Shown here: one piece after another, positions 9,392 through 18,816 of the stretch
Position numbering within the stretch: the stretch's first letter is position 1
How the letters are laid out: every line of letters begins with the position of its first letter
NCBI RefSeq assembly: GCF_016901995.1
Contig: NZ_JACJLE010000034.1
Span: forward strand, 1-45,733
Direction of reading: 5' to 3'
Origin: Bacteroides caecigallinarum
GTDB lineage: Bacteria; Bacteroidota; Bacteroidia; Bacteroidales; Bacteroidaceae
DNA: 45,733 bases
Made by a program: the position numbers and the translations under genes
Notes under the pieces: model-generated
Told to the model about the DNA's origin: nothing
The model's database searches: none
Seen by the model: only the letters and a program-made list of their open reading frames with translations

Positions 9392-10216
9392 ATGAAGAAA
9401 CAAGCCGAGTTCATAAAGCGTATTGTCATAAAAGGCCTCTGGGGCAGAAAAGACATTACATGGGATTTGAGAAAAGATGTCAATATCCTTAGTGGAGTGA
9501 ACGGTATTGGAAAAAGTTCCATACTAAACAGTTCCGTGAGAAGACTGAACGAGAACAATGAAGTACAGCTCACAAACGGGATAAAGGATATAGTGACATT
9601 CACATTCAGTCCGGAGGATGCAGATTTTATACCTTTCGACGTTATCCGCAGTTTCGACCGTCCGCTTATAGACTTCGGACTGCTGAAAAAGATCGGTGAT
9701 CAGGATGTACGTACGGAACTGGACTGGCAACTTTACCAACTGCAGCGACGCTATCTGGACTATCAGGTAAATATAGGCAACAGGATCATTGAACTGCTGA
9801 CAAGCGGAGATCCCGAGAAACAGATGATGGCAGCCGAAATATCTAAACCCAAAACAAAATTCCAGAATCTGATAGACGAACTCTTTGCCGAAACAGGAAA
9901 GAAGATAAACCGCAAAAGCAATGAAATTCTCATCGAACAGGATGGAGACATTCTCACTCCTTACAAACTTTCGTCGGGAGAAAAACAGATGCTGGTCATT
10001 CTGCTGACAGTACTTGTACAGGACAATGCCCACTGTGCGCTGTTTATGGACGAGCCTGAGATTTCACTCCACATAGAATGGCAACAAAGGCTCATAACAC
10101 TCATCAGAAGTCTTAATCCTAACGTACAGATTATCCTGACAACACATTCTCCGGCACTCATCATGAACGGATGGGTAGATGCAGTGACCGAAGTGAGCGA
10201 CATTACTACTAATTAA
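9392..10216 (+). CDS. AAA (ABC/SMC-like) ATPase, partner of DUF4435 protein
   Basis: A 274-residue P-loop ATPase with Walker A GVNGIGKSS (35-43), an ABC-type signature LSSGEKQML (about 193), Walker B CALFMDEPEISLH (about 219) and a switch histidine in TTHSP (about 250). This is the OLD/AAA_15-like class that clamps DNA or a partner protein. The coiled insertion between Walker A and the signature is short, so the protein is smaller than AriA of PARIS (known to be around 500 residues). It is followed after 14 bp by a DUF4435 gene on the same strand; the pair is likely a functional unit. Confidence 0.9.
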   Translation: MKKQAEFIKRIVIKGLWGRKDITWDLRKDVNILSGVNGIGKSSILNSSVRRLNENNEVQLTNGIKDIVTFTFSPEDADFIPFDVIRSFDRPLIDFGLLKKIGDQDVRTELDWQLYQLQRRYLDYQVNIGNRIIELLTSGDPEKQMMAAEISKPKTKFQNLIDELFAETGKKINRKSNEILIEQDGDILTPYKLSSGEKQMLVILLTVLVQDNAHCALFMDEPEISLHIEWQQRLITLIRSLNPNVQIILTTHSPALIMNGWVDAVTEVSDITTN

Positions 10217-10230
10217 AAAAAACAGGGACT

Positions 10231-11226
10231 ATGGGAAAACGACTTACGGAAAACCTTTCATCATTATATATAGGTGCGGCCAACAATCTGAAGCCGAAAC
10301 ATGCAAAAAGGAAGATTGTGGCGTATGTGGAGAGCTATGACGACATATCGTTCTGGCGTGCCCTGCTCTCTGAGTATGAAAACGACAAGGTTTATTTCGA
10401 AGTCATGCTTCCATCACAAAGCTCGCTTGCCAAGGGAAAAAAGACCGTACTCATGAACCAGTTGGGAAAACAACTTGGTGAAAACATGATAGCCTGCGTA
10501 GATAGTGACTACGACTACCTCTTGCAAGGACGTACCAACACATCGCGCTACATGATAGAATGTCCGTATGTACTGCAGACATATGCCTATGCCATAGAGA
10601 ATTTCCACTGCTATGCCGAAGGTCTGCATGATGTATGCGTAACAGCTACACTGAACGACCATAAGCTGATAGATTTTCCTGCATTCATGAAGGCATACTC
10701 TGAGATAGCATGGCCTCTTTTTATATGGTCGGTATGGTTTTACAGAAGACATATTCTTGCCGAATTCTCACTACTTGATTTCTGTTCGTACGTAAAACTG
10801 GATCAGGTAAGTACACGCTATCCTGAACGCAGCCTTGAGCATATGGCAAAAAAAGTAGAGAAAAAGCTTCATGATCTTGAGCGCAGGCATCCTGAAGCCA
10901 GACAGGAAATAGAAGATTTAAAAAGAGAGTTACCCACACTTGGAGTAACTTCCGACAGCACATATATGTTTATACAGGGACATCATATAATGGACAACGT
11001 TGTCCTCCGCCTTCTTATTCCTGTATGTACAGTACTAAGGAGAGAGCGTGAACAACAAATCCATGACCTTGCCCTACATAGCCTACAGCTTCATAACGAA
11101 CTGACGAACTATCAACGTTCACAAATTGGTGTGGAAGTGGTGATACACAAAAATGTCAACTACAAGAATTCACCGCTATATGCCAAAATTCGTGCCGATG
11201 TTGAAAAGCTTTTGAAAAGGATTTGA
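10231..11226 (+). CDS. DUF4435 (TOPRIM-like) protein
   Basis: A 331-residue protein with DUF4435 features: an early acidic strand VAYVESYDDISFW (E about 34), a DSDYD acidic cluster at about 91-95 and a YAIENFHCY motif at about 119-127. Together these make a TOPRIM-like metal site, as in AriB of PARIS and OLD nucleases. An alpha-helical C-terminal half follows, with a charged, coiled-coil-like segment (about 205-230). It is encoded directly after the AAA ATPase. By family analogy the ATPase could sense or hold, and this protein could be a nuclease effector; that is inference. A housekeeping role is equally possible because the pair lies in core-looking DNA. Confidence 0.85.
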   Translation: MGKRLTENLSSLYIGAANNLKPKHAKRKIVAYVESYDDISFWRALLSEYENDKVYFEVMLPSQSSLAKGKKTVLMNQLGKQLGENMIACVDSDYDYLLQGRTNTSRYMIECPYVLQTYAYAIENFHCYAEGLHDVCVTATLNDHKLIDFPAFMKAYSEIAWPLFIWSVWFYRRHILAEFSLLDFCSYVKLDQVSTRYPERSLEHMAKKVEKKLHDLERRHPEARQEIEDLKRELPTLGVTSDSTYMFIQGHHIMDNVVLRLLIPVCTVLRREREQQIHDLALHSLQLHNELTNYQRSQIGVEVVIHKNVNYKNSPLYAKIRADVEKLLKRI

Positions 11227-11251
11227 AAAGACTTTATAAAAAAATCGTTTC

Positions 11252-11283
11252 AATTGGTATAACACATACGTGTTACGCCAATT
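11252..11283. terminator. Hairpin between convergent DUF4435 and MATE genes
   Basis: AATTGGTATAACAC (11252-11265) faces GTGTTACGCCAATT (11270-11283), pairing at 12 of 14 positions. It lies between two convergent stop codons, so a shared terminator is likely. Confidence 0.55.
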
Positions 11284-11303
11284 ATCTTTAAGAACTTCTA
11301 CAA

Positions 11304-12659
11304 TTATCCTTTTATACGAGATAATATCTTTGGGAACTGCCATGCAAACAAGGCAGTACAGCACACAGCAGCCGCAGCATCCGAAATCGCTTCGGCAGCG
11401 AATATTCCTTCCACTCCCCAGAAATGAGGCAATATCAAGGCTAAAGGAACGAGAAGGATAACCTTTCTCAACAAGGCTATGAAAATGGAAATCTTAGCCT
11501 GCCCCAAAGCTACGAACATGTTCTGACATGCACGCTGCAGACCGAAAATAGACATTCCGGCAAGGAACAGAGGCATGACATGCGACACTGTTTCTATCAG
11601 AACCTCATCTTCTGTAAATACCGATGCCACCAGGTGAGGACATAGTATCATAAAGAGTATCAGCAGAAAGTTGAAACCGAACATGAATGTTACAACTATC
11701 CTGAAACATTGCTTCACACGGTCCTTGTTGGCATGACCGTAGTTATAGCTCACCACCGGGATAAATCCCTGGGCAAAACCGACGAGCGGCACACTGGCAA
11801 ACTGCATGGCACTCTGCATTATAGCAAGGGCACTGACATATATGTCGCCAAAATGTTTCAGACTTCCATTAAGTACAAAACCTACAAGGCTTTCAGTACT
11901 AGCCATAATAAACGGTGATACACCAAGAGCTACAACAGAAAGAACTATATTCTTCTGAAGTCTCATGTACCTTCGTTCAAGCGGAAGGGATGCCGAACGG
12001 GAAGTAAGGAAACGCAATACACAGATGGCACTCACGGCTTGCGAAAGGACTGTCGCTATTGCGGCTCCCTTTACCCCCATATCAAAAGTGAAAATGAATA
12101 TAGGGTCTAGAATGATATTCAGCAATGCACCTATCACCACCGACCACATGGCTATGGCAGGCCTTCCCTGTGAGTTTATGAATGTGTTAAGCCCTGTGGA
12201 TATCTCTACGAATAGCGTACCAAGCAGATATACAGAAAGATAATCTTCGGCAAACGGCAGTGTCCTTTCAGATGCTCCGGTGAGCAGAAGAATAGGCTCC
12301 ATAAAGATGTATGCTATCAGCGAGGTGATGATAGTGAAAAGAATAAGCATCACAAAACCGTTTCCCAATATGCGTCCGGCTCTCTCGCGGTCGCCCTGAC
12401 CTAAAGCCATGGCTGCAAGCGGAGCTCCACCGGCTCCCACTATCGACGAAAACGATGATATGAGTATTACTATAGAGGTAGTGACGCCTACCCCGGCAAG
12501 AGCCTCTGTTCCTATACCGGGGATGTGTCCTATATAAATTCTGTCAACTATATTATAAAGCAGATTGACAAACTGGGCAGCTACGGCAGGCAGTGCCATA
12601 CGGAACACCAAAGGCAGCATTTTGTCCGTACCCAGTCTTTCTTCATAACGATTGTTCAT
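11304..12659 (-). CDS. MATE-family multidrug/cation efflux transporter
   Basis: A 451-residue protein with twelve hydrophobic helices and the two-fold MATE repeat, including NIVDRIYIGH near the N-terminus and GFAQGFIPVVSYNYGH in the second half. It exports drugs or organic cations in exchange for Na+ or H+. Its ATG overlaps the stop codon of the upstream thioesterase gene by one base (TAATG), so the two are translationally coupled. The substrate cannot be read from the sequence. Confidence 0.93.
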   Translation of the reverse strand: MNNRYEERLGTDKMLPLVFRMALPAVAAQFVNLLYNIVDRIYIGHIPGIGTEALAGVGVTTSIVILISSFSSIVGAGGAPLAAMALGQGDRERAGRILGNGFVMLILFTIITSLIAYIFMEPILLLTGASERTLPFAEDYLSVYLLGTLFVEISTGLNTFINSQGRPAIAMWSVVIGALLNIILDPIFIFTFDMGVKGAAIATVLSQAVSAICVLRFLTSRSASLPLERRYMRLQKNIVLSVVALGVSPFIMASTESLVGFVLNGSLKHFGDIYVSALAIMQSAMQFASVPLVGFAQGFIPVVSYNYGHANKDRVKQCFRIVVTFMFGFNFLLILFMILCPHLVASVFTEDEVLIETVSHVMPLFLAGMSIFGLQRACQNMFVALGQAKISIFIALLRKVILLVPLALILPHFWGVEGIFAAEAISDAAAAVCCTALFAWQFPKILSRIKG

Positions 12660-13069
12660 TACATCAAACTTTCCAGATTTAGTTCAGTCTTTTTCCTGTA
12701 GCCGGAGCTTGTGAATACAGCAACCGGACAACCTTCCTCGTCGATAATACGAACTTCGATGAAAGGTACCTTGGCATGATTGAATGTCTCTACAGCCTCG
12801 GCATATACATATCCGCTGCTTACTGCACGCAGGAAAGTAATGTTGGCATTAAGCGAAAGAGTAAGCAGATTGCGACTGTTTGCCACTGCCGCAAAAGCAA
12901 GGTCGGCAAGTGTGAACAAGGCGCCTCCCTGGCACACTCCTCCGCCATTAAGATGTTTATCCGTCACTAGCATGCGTGCCTTGGCATAACCTTCGCGCAC
13001 TTCAAGCAGTTCCACTCCCGCCTCAGCAGCGAAGCGGTCGTGCGAAAGCATATCTTTTAGAGTTTTCAT
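12659..13069 (-). CDS. PaaI-type hotdog-fold thioesterase
   Basis: A 136-residue protein with the hotdog thioesterase signature HLNGGGVCQGGALFTLADL (residues 39-57). PaaI enzymes hydrolyse aryl- or acyl-CoA thioesters as tetramers. The usual HGG of the motif is QGG here (Q47), while N41 and D56 are kept; activity is likely but the substrate is unknown. It is the first gene of a coupled pair with the MATE pump. Confidence 0.88.
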   Translation of the reverse strand: MKTLKDMLSHDRFAAEAGVELLEVREGYAKARMLVTDKHLNGGGVCQGGALFTLADLAFAAVANSRNLLTLSLNANITFLRAVSSGYVYAEAVETFNHAKVPFIEVRIIDEEGCPVAVFTSSGYRKKTELNLESLM

Positions 13070-13128
13070 AAGTTTGAGTTTACAAGTTCTTAAAATACTA
13101 ACAACTAAAAAACAAGAACTAACAACTA

Positions 13129-14190
13129 TTATTTAATTATCACCATCGTAGCCCCATAGCCATATTCGCGGAACGAAGCATCCTGACTTAGGCATGTCCT
13201 GTACTTACGTTTAAGTTCTTCAAGCAACGCCTTGCGCAGAACGCCGTCGCCCTTTCCGTGGATGAACACTATCTTCTGTCCGGTATTTCTCTTGTATTCC
13301 TCCATCGTCTTGCGGAATACATCAAGCTGGTAATTCAGCATTTCCGCATTGCCCATACCTGTTGTATCATCTAGAAGTGCATCTATATGAAGATCTATTT
13401 CAATAATTCCATTTTTGATTTTCTTCTCTTCCTTGCGCAATACTTTCTTTGGGACCTTGTTTTCTTCTCCTTTTGACAGGATGGCATTCTTTATATCATC
13501 GGCATTAACATATACCTGTTTTGCTTCTTCATCGTCTTTCACAACATCATAAATCAATGCCGGTTCGTTGAAAAACTCATTTTCCTGGAATGTATGCAGC
13601 TTATAGAACTTCACAGTATCAATTCTTATTTCTGTAGAAACCGCATTTTTGAGCAGGAAAGTACGGTCGTCTTTATATGCAATAATCTGTACAGCGACGT
13701 GCTCCATCTCGTTAAGGTCTTTCTTGTCGAATTCCTCAAGCGCCTGTTTCATATTAGGCTTGACAGTACCGCGACTTCTCAATGTCCAGCTCTTTCCTTC
13801 GGCAGAAAGATAAATATAATCGATGAAATAGTTACTGTCGTTCACAAGGTATGCATCGAAACCGGTAGTTGTGATAGCCTTTATATCATGCGGAACAAAA
13901 GCCAGATATACATTAAGCACATCGTTTCCTCTGATTTCAGGCGCACGATACGTGATCGGTATGTCATCTTCTTCCTCTTCTTCATCCTCTACAGGCGCCT
14001 GCTGAGGTTTTGAAACTGACTTCATTGGAATATTATAATCATCGGTTTGAATAACAACACATTCCTTAATCAACATAGGAATTTCGAAACCGTCTTCTCC
14101 TTCTATCAAGGCTATATCCTTGCCTTGAAAACCTCTTACTATACCGCCTCCCACTTCGCTGAGGAAACGCACTTTATCTCCTATCTTCAT
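13129..14190 (-). CDS. DUF2027 protein with C-terminal Smr domain
   Basis: A 353-residue protein. An N-terminal KOW/Tudor-like segment ([19 protein letters not shown], residues 2-20) precedes an acidic linker (about 70-77, EDEEEEEDD), a central DUF2027 beta domain, and a C-terminal Smr domain (about 265-353) with IDLHIDAL and [15 protein letters not shown]. Smr domains cut nucleic acid; in MutS2/SmrB they act on branched DNA or on mRNA at collided ribosomes. The family is restricted to Bacteroidetes and its target is not known to me. It is divergent from queA, with facing promoters. Confidence 0.9.
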   Translation of the reverse strand: MKIGDKVRFLSEVGGGIVRGFQGKDIALIEGEDGFEIPMLIKECVVIQTDDYNIPMKSVSKPQQAPVEDEEEEEDDIPITYRAPEIRGNDVLNVYLAFVPHDIKAITTTGFDAYLVNDSNYFIDYIYLSAEGKSWTLRSRGTVKPNMKQALEEFDKKDLNEMEHVAVQIIAYKDDRTFLLKNAVSTEIRIDTVKFYKLHTFQENEFFNEPALIYDVVKDDEEAKQVYVNADDIKNAILSKGEENKVPKKVLRKEEKKIKNGIIEIDLHIDALLDDTTGMGNAEMLNYQLDVFRKTMEEYKRNTGQKIVFIHGKGDGVLRKALLEELKRKYRTCLSQDASFREYGYGATMVIIK

Positions 14191-14214
14191 ATTCTTTCAG
14201 TATTATAGTTCAAG

Positions 14215-14222
14215 CAAAAGTA
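14215..14222 (-). promoter_or_regulatory. -7 box for the DUF2027-Smr gene
   Basis: Reverse strand TACTTTTG matches TAnnTTTG, about 25 bp before the start codon. It faces the queA promoter in the same gap. Confidence 0.45.
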
Positions 14223-14253
14223 GTTACTTTTAAGCAGATACGAAAGTTTTTTA

Positions 14254-14261
14254 TACTTTTG
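14254..14261 (+). promoter_or_regulatory. -7 box for queA
   Basis: TACTTTTG matches TAnnTTTG, 26 bp before the queA ATG, with a weak TTTT at 14228-14231 at the -33 distance. Confidence 0.5.
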
Positions 14262-14287
14262 CAGAAAATATTGAAGAAACTACACAG

Positions 14288-15505
14288 ATGGAAGAAACGA
14301 AACACATAAAGATAAGCGATTACAACTATCCACTTCCGGACGAAAGAATAGCAAAATTCCCGCTGAAAGAGCGCGACAGTTCCAAACTACTGGTTTACAA
14401 TCACGGCGAAATAGAGGAAAGAGTCTTCACTTCACTGCCGGAATATATCGAACCGGGATCTCTGATGATTTTCAACAATACAAAGGTTATTCAGGCAAGA
14501 CTGCACTTCAGAAAAGAGACAGGCGCACTGATAGAAATATTCTGTCTTGAACCAATAAAGCCAAACGATTACGTGCTGAACTTCCAGCAGACAGAACATT
14601 CGGCATGGCTCTGCATGGTGGGTAATCTGAAGAAATGGAAAGAAGGTCCGCTGCACAGAGAAATGACAGTGAAGGGCAAACCTCTGACACTTACTGCCAC
14701 TCGCGGTGAATGTCACGGGACAAGCCACTGGATAGATTTCAGTTGGGATAACAGCGAGGTGACTTTTGCAGATATCCTTGAAGTGTTCGGAGAACTTCCT
14801 ATCCCTCCATACCTGAACCGCGAGACACAGGAAAGCGACAAGGAGACTTACCAGACTGTGTATTCAAAGATAAAAGGTTCTGTAGCTGCGCCAACAGCTG
14901 GATTGCATTTTACAGAGAGAGTGCTTGACACACTGAGAAATAAGGGGGTTGACCTGGAAGAAGTGACTCTGCACGTGGGAGCCGGTACTTTCCGCCCAGT
15001 CAAGAGTGAGGAAATAGCAGGACACGATATGCACACGGAATATATCTCAGTAAACAGACAGACAATTGAGAAACTTCTGAAACATGGCGGTGAGACCACA
15101 GCCGTGGGAACTACATCAGTAAGAACAATTGAAAGTCTGTACTATATCGGGGTTATCTTAGAGTCTAGACCTGAAGCATCGCAGGACGAACTGCATGTTA
15201 AGCAATGGATGCCATACGAAAACGAGACCAACATTACTCCTATTCAGGCTCTGCAAAATATCCTCGACTATATGGAGAGAAATCATCTGGATGCACTGCA
15301 TACAAGTACTCAGATTATCATCGCTCCTGGATATGAATACAAGATTGTGAAACGCATAGTTACAAACTTCCACCAGCCACAAAGCACTCTGCTACTCCTG
15401 GTTTCGGCATTCGTGAAAGGCGACTGGAGAAAGATTTACGACTATGCATTGTCGCACGATTTCCGTTTCCTGAGTTATGGTGATTCGTCGCTACTGATTC
15501 CGTAA
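14288..15505 (+). CDS. queA: S-adenosylmethionine:tRNA ribosyltransferase-isomerase QueA
   Basis: A 405-residue protein that makes epoxyqueuosine at the wobble base of GUN tRNAs by transferring the ribosyl part of SAM to preQ1. Family motifs visible are YPLPDERIAKFPLKERDSSKLL near the start, VAAPTAGLHFT, LHVGAGTFRPV, and GTTSVRTIES. The C-terminal TNFHQPQSTLLLLVSAF is also present. It is longer than the E. coli enzyme because of an insertion in the middle, as in other Bacteroidetes. A NUDIX gene follows on the same strand after 44 bp of AT-rich intergenic repeat. Confidence 0.96.
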   Translation: MEETKHIKISDYNYPLPDERIAKFPLKERDSSKLLVYNHGEIEERVFTSLPEYIEPGSLMIFNNTKVIQARLHFRKETGALIEIFCLEPIKPNDYVLNFQQTEHSAWLCMVGNLKKWKEGPLHREMTVKGKPLTLTATRGECHGTSHWIDFSWDNSEVTFADILEVFGELPIPPYLNRETQESDKETYQTVYSKIKGSVAAPTAGLHFTERVLDTLRNKGVDLEEVTLHVGAGTFRPVKSEEIAGHDMHTEYISVNRQTIEKLLKHGGETTAVGTTSVRTIESLYYIGVILESRPEASQDELHVKQWMPYENETNITPIQALQNILDYMERNHLDALHTSTQIIIAPGYEYKIVKRIVTNFHQPQSTLLLLVSAFVKGDWRKIYDYALSHDFRFLSYGDSSLLIP

Positions 15506-15520
15506 CAGTGTCATTAGTTC

Positions 15521-15538
15521 TTAGTTGTTAGTTTTTAG
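15521..15538 (+). repeat. Short intergenic AT-rich repeat (family 1)
   Basis: TTAGTTGTTAGTTTTTAG. The 16-bp core AGTTGTTAGTTTTTAG is repeated exactly at 19586-19601, and its inverse is present imperfectly at 13098-13113. All three lie between genes. Confidence 0.5.
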
Positions 15539-15549
15539 ATATTAGGAAT

Positions 15550-16047
15550 ATGAAAGATAATAGCGAAGAAATGTTCCCTATAGTAGATGAGGATGGAAAC
15601 ATCCTGTCTGCAGCCACAAGAGGCGAGTGTCACAGCGGTAGCAAGCTGCTGCATCCGGTGGTACATCTGCATGTTTTCAACAGCCGTGGAGAACTGTATC
15701 TACAGAAACGTCCGGAATGGAAAGATATACAGCCTGGGAAATGGGATACTGCCGTTGGTGGTCATATCGACTTGGGAGAAAGTGTGGAAATGGCACTGAA
15801 ACGTGAAGTTAGAGAAGAACTCGGAATAGAGGATTTCACTACTGAACTTCTTACTCACTACGTGTTTGAGTCATCACGCGAGAAGGAACTTGTTTTTGCC
15901 CACAAGACTGTTTATGACGGTGAGATACATCCGTCAGAAGAACTGGATGGAGGCAGATTCTGGAGTATAGAGGAAATTAAGGCAAACATGGGAAAAGAGG
16001 TTTTCACTCCTAATTTCGAAAGTGAATTCAAGAGACTTGGATTTTAA
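15550..16047 (+). CDS. NUDIX hydrolase
   Basis: A 165-residue protein with a full NUDIX box GHIDLGESVEMALKREVREELGI, of which the catalytic part is REVREELGI. It has an N-terminal segment like isopentenyl-diphosphate-isomerase-type NUDIX proteins (MFPIVDEDGN, then LHVFNSRGELYLQKR). It hydrolyses a nucleoside diphosphate-X compound of unknown identity. It follows queA on the same strand and ends at a strong bidirectional terminator. Confidence 0.92.
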   Translation: MKDNSEEMFPIVDEDGNILSAATRGECHSGSKLLHPVVHLHVFNSRGELYLQKRPEWKDIQPGKWDTAVGGHIDLGESVEMALKREVREELGIEDFTTELLTHYVFESSREKELVFAHKTVYDGEIHPSEELDGGRFWSIEEIKANMGKEVFTPNFESEFKRLGF

Positions 16048-16066
16048 TCCAATATCCATATAATTT

Positions 16067-16110
16067 AAATGGCGTTTAAACAGTATTTAAAAACTGTTTA
16101 AACGCCATTT
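16067..16110. terminator. Bidirectional terminator between NUDIX gene and sufS
   Basis: Perfect 18-bp arms (16067-16084 and 16093-16110, centred on ATTTAAAA) start AAATGGCG and end CGCCATTT. The A/T tracts at both ends serve both convergent units. Confidence 0.85.
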
Positions 16111-16131
16111 GACATATTATGACTAATACAT

Positions 16132-17349
16132 TTATCCGAACATCTTGCTTACTCTTTCTATTCCGGCAACAAGAGCATCGACTTCTTCTTTAGTGTTGTA
16201 TAATCCGAATGAAGCTCGCACTGTTCCCTCTATTCCCAAACGACGCATAAGAGGTTCGGCACAATGATGTCCGGTGCGGACTGCTATTCCGAGACGGTCG
16301 AGCAATGTTCCCATATCGAAATGATGGATATCTCCAACAAGGAATGAAATAACTCCTCCCTTATGTTCCGCCTCACCAAAGATACGCATACCAGGGATTT
16401 CTTTCATACGCTGCATGGCATACACAGTAAGTTCATGTTCATGAGCTGCAATATTATCAATTCCTATGGCAGAGACATAATCCAATGCTTTTGCCATTGC
16501 AGTAGAACCTACATAATCAGGCGTTCCGGCTTCGAACTTGAAAGGCAGTTCATTGAATGTTGTTCCTTCGAAACTTACATTCTTTATCATCTCTCCACCA
16601 CCCTGATAAGGAGGCATCTTGTCAAGAAGATCTTCCTTGCCGTAAAGTACTCCTATACCAGTAGGACCATAAATCTTATGTGCACTGAACACATAGAAAT
16701 CGGCATCAATATCCTGTACATCCACCTTCATGTGTGGAATACCCTGTGCTCCGTCTATCAATACCGGAACATTGTGTGCATGAGCTATTGAAGCAATCTG
16801 CTTCACCGGATTTATTGTTCCGAGAACATTTGAAACATGGGCTACGGAAACAAGCTTTGTACGTGGAGTAAACAGTTTTTCGTACTCATCAATCAGCAAT
16901 TCGCCACGGTCGTTCATAGGAATAACTTTCAGAACAATTCCCTTACGGAGTGCCTGAATCTGCCATGAAACAATGTTGCTGTGATGCTCCATAACCGAAA
17001 CTATAACTTCATCTCCTTCCTTCATGAAGGCATCAGTGAAAGATGAAGCTACGAGATTTATACTCTCGGTTGTTCCTCGAGTAAAGATTATCTCCGATGT
17101 GCTGCGTGCATTTATAAACTTACGCACAGTTTCACGCGATGCCTCATGCAAATTTGTTGCCTGCTGTGAAAGGAAATGAACACCGCGGTGTACATTGGCA
17201 TTTACAGAATAATACTCATCGACAATTGCATCTACCACACACTTAGGTTTCTGTGTAGTAGCACCATTGTCCAAGTATATCAACGGCTTGCCATATACTG
17301 TTCTTGACAGTATCGGGAAGTCTTCTCTTATTTTCTGAATATCGTACAT
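16132..17349 (-). CDS. sufS: Cysteine desulfurase SufS
   Basis: A 405-residue PLP enzyme that removes sulfur from cysteine for Fe-S cluster assembly. Visible features: YLDNGATTQKP near the start, the HHSN region (MEHHSNIVSW), the PLP lysine in FSAHKIYGPTG, and RTGHHCAEPLMRR with the active-site cysteine. It is the last gene of the sufBCDS operon, 97 bp downstream of sufD across an AT-rich repeat. No SufE or SufU gene is seen nearby. Confidence 0.96.
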   Translation of the reverse strand: MYDIQKIREDFPILSRTVYGKPLIYLDNGATTQKPKCVVDAIVDEYYSVNANVHRGVHFLSQQATNLHEASRETVRKFINARSTSEIIFTRGTTESINLVASSFTDAFMKEGDEVIVSVMEHHSNIVSWQIQALRKGIVLKVIPMNDRGELLIDEYEKLFTPRTKLVSVAHVSNVLGTINPVKQIASIAHAHNVPVLIDGAQGIPHMKVDVQDIDADFYVFSAHKIYGPTGIGVLYGKEDLLDKMPPYQGGGEMIKNVSFEGTTFNELPFKFEAGTPDYVGSTAMAKALDYVSAIGIDNIAAHEHELTVYAMQRMKEIPGMRIFGEAEHKGGVISFLVGDIHHFDMGTLLDRLGIAVRTGHHCAEPLMRRLGIEGTVRASFGLYNTKEEVDALVAGIERVSKMFG

Positions 17350-17356
17350 TTTTTGC

Positions 17357-17455
17357 TAATTAAGAATTAACAATGAAAAATTAATAATTAGGAGCCAACT
17401 GACAACAAAAGGATGAAATCATCAACTCGATATTAATTCTTAATTATTAATTTTT
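17357..17455. repeat. Paired AT-rich inverted repeats between sufS and sufD
   Basis: TAATTAAGAATTAA (17357-17370) and AAAAATTAATAATTA (17376-17390) have exact inverse copies at 17433-17446 and 17441-17455. The order of arms is X, Y, X', Y', so both hairpins cannot form fully at once. The right copy runs into the 3' end of sufD. It looks like a short mobile-type intergenic repeat. Confidence 0.55.
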
Positions 17456-18802
17456 ATTTGAACCACATATCGCACATCCCTGACACTTGTTCAGTTCGCC
17501 ACGGAATCGTTTCTCAACAAGAAGATGCAAACGGTCTTTTAGTGCCTCCATACGAATCTTGTCGATAACTTCATTGACGAATGCAAACATCAACAACAGA
17601 CGTGCTTCCTTCAGGCTGATACCACGCTGCTGCATATAGAATAATGCGTTTTCGTCAAGCTGTCCTACGGTAGCCCCGTGAGAACATTTCACGTCGTCAG
17701 CATAAATCTCAAGCTGTGGCTGTGTAAACATACGTGCTTCGCGGGTTGCACATATATTACTGTTTGTCTGCTGTGAATTTGTACGCTGGGCACCTTCACG
17801 AACAAGCACTTTACCTGCAAATGCACCTACAGCCTGATCATCAAGTACATACTTGAAGAGTTCGGTACTTGTACAGTCAGACGCCTTATGATCGATGAAT
17901 GTATTGTTATCTACCTGTTCGTTCTTGTCGGCAATTGCCATTCCACAAAGGGTGATTTCCGCACCCTTACCTGCAAGGGTTACTTCTGATGCATTACGTG
18001 TCGTTCCGTTATGAAGTGTCATACCGTTAAGCAATACATTGCTGTTCGCTTCCTGATGTACATACAGATTGCTGAAACGTACAGTAGAGTTATGAGTTTC
18101 CTCGAGTTCGTACAAATCGAAATAGGCATTCTCGCCTACAAAGATTTCCACAACCTGTGTTGAAAGGAAATTCACATCGTCCATGGCATGGTCACAAACC
18201 AACAGTTTGGCCTGTGCACCGTCTTCAAGGACTATAACTACACGGCGGTTTACCATGAAGTTTACATCTGCACGAAGAATATTGACCAACTGTATAGGTC
18301 TATCCAATACTACATTCTTAGGAACATACATGAACACACCATCCTGTGCAAACATTGTGTTGAATGCAGTAACACTGTCTTTAGATGTGTCAGCCAACTG
18401 TGAATAGTATTTCTTCACCAGTTCAGGATTTTCCTTTGCCACATCTTTCAGGCTTCCGAAAATAACTCCGGCTGGAAGCTGTGCGGCAGGATTATCGTGT
18501 GTATCGAATGTATCGTTAACCACGAAATAAAGCGAAGTGCTCATATTAGGAACATCGCACTTGAACACTTCATACGGATTTACCGGTATCTCCAGGCGGT
18601 TAAGGTTCAATCCGTAGTCCGGTGCAAAAAACTTTGCGACATCCGTATATTTGTACTTTTCAACCTTCTGTGAAGGAAATCCTGCAGCCTCAAAATCGGC
18701 AAATGCCTTGGCACGCGGAGCGTTAAGCACATCTGCGCTGTGGCGGCATATCATGGCTTCACATTGGGTGAAAAGGTCTATATATTGTTGTTCTGCTTTC
18801 AT
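17447..18802 (-). CDS. sufD: Fe-S cluster assembly protein SufD
   Basis: A 451-residue member of the SufB/SufD family, with the parallel beta-helix core and the C-terminal SufBD signature (DDVKCSHGATVGQLDENALFY at about 390-410). It forms the SufBC2D scaffold on which Fe-S clusters are built. It ends with CQGCAICGSN, adding three cysteines at the C-terminus. It follows sufC after 14 bp, as expected for one operon. Confidence 0.95.
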   Translation of the reverse strand: MKAEQQYIDLFTQCEAMICRHSADVLNAPRAKAFADFEAAGFPSQKVEKYKYTDVAKFFAPDYGLNLNRLEIPVNPYEVFKCDVPNMSTSLYFVVNDTFDTHDNPAAQLPAGVIFGSLKDVAKENPELVKKYYSQLADTSKDSVTAFNTMFAQDGVFMYVPKNVVLDRPIQLVNILRADVNFMVNRRVVIVLEDGAQAKLLVCDHAMDDVNFLSTQVVEIFVGENAYFDLYELEETHNSTVRFSNLYVHQEANSNVLLNGMTLHNGTTRNASEVTLAGKGAEITLCGMAIADKNEQVDNNTFIDHKASDCTSTELFKYVLDDQAVGAFAGKVLVREGAQRTNSQQTNSNICATREARMFTQPQLEIYADDVKCSHGATVGQLDENALFYMQQRGISLKEARLLLMFAFVNEVIDKIRMEALKDRLHLLVEKRFRGELNKCQGCAICGSNKN

Positions 18803-18816
18803 GTTTTTTCGTCTCT

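Noticed and set aside
9392..11226. Calling the pair a complete PARIS system
   Set aside because: The ATPase is about half the AriA length and the locus looks core, so only similarity to that class is claimed.
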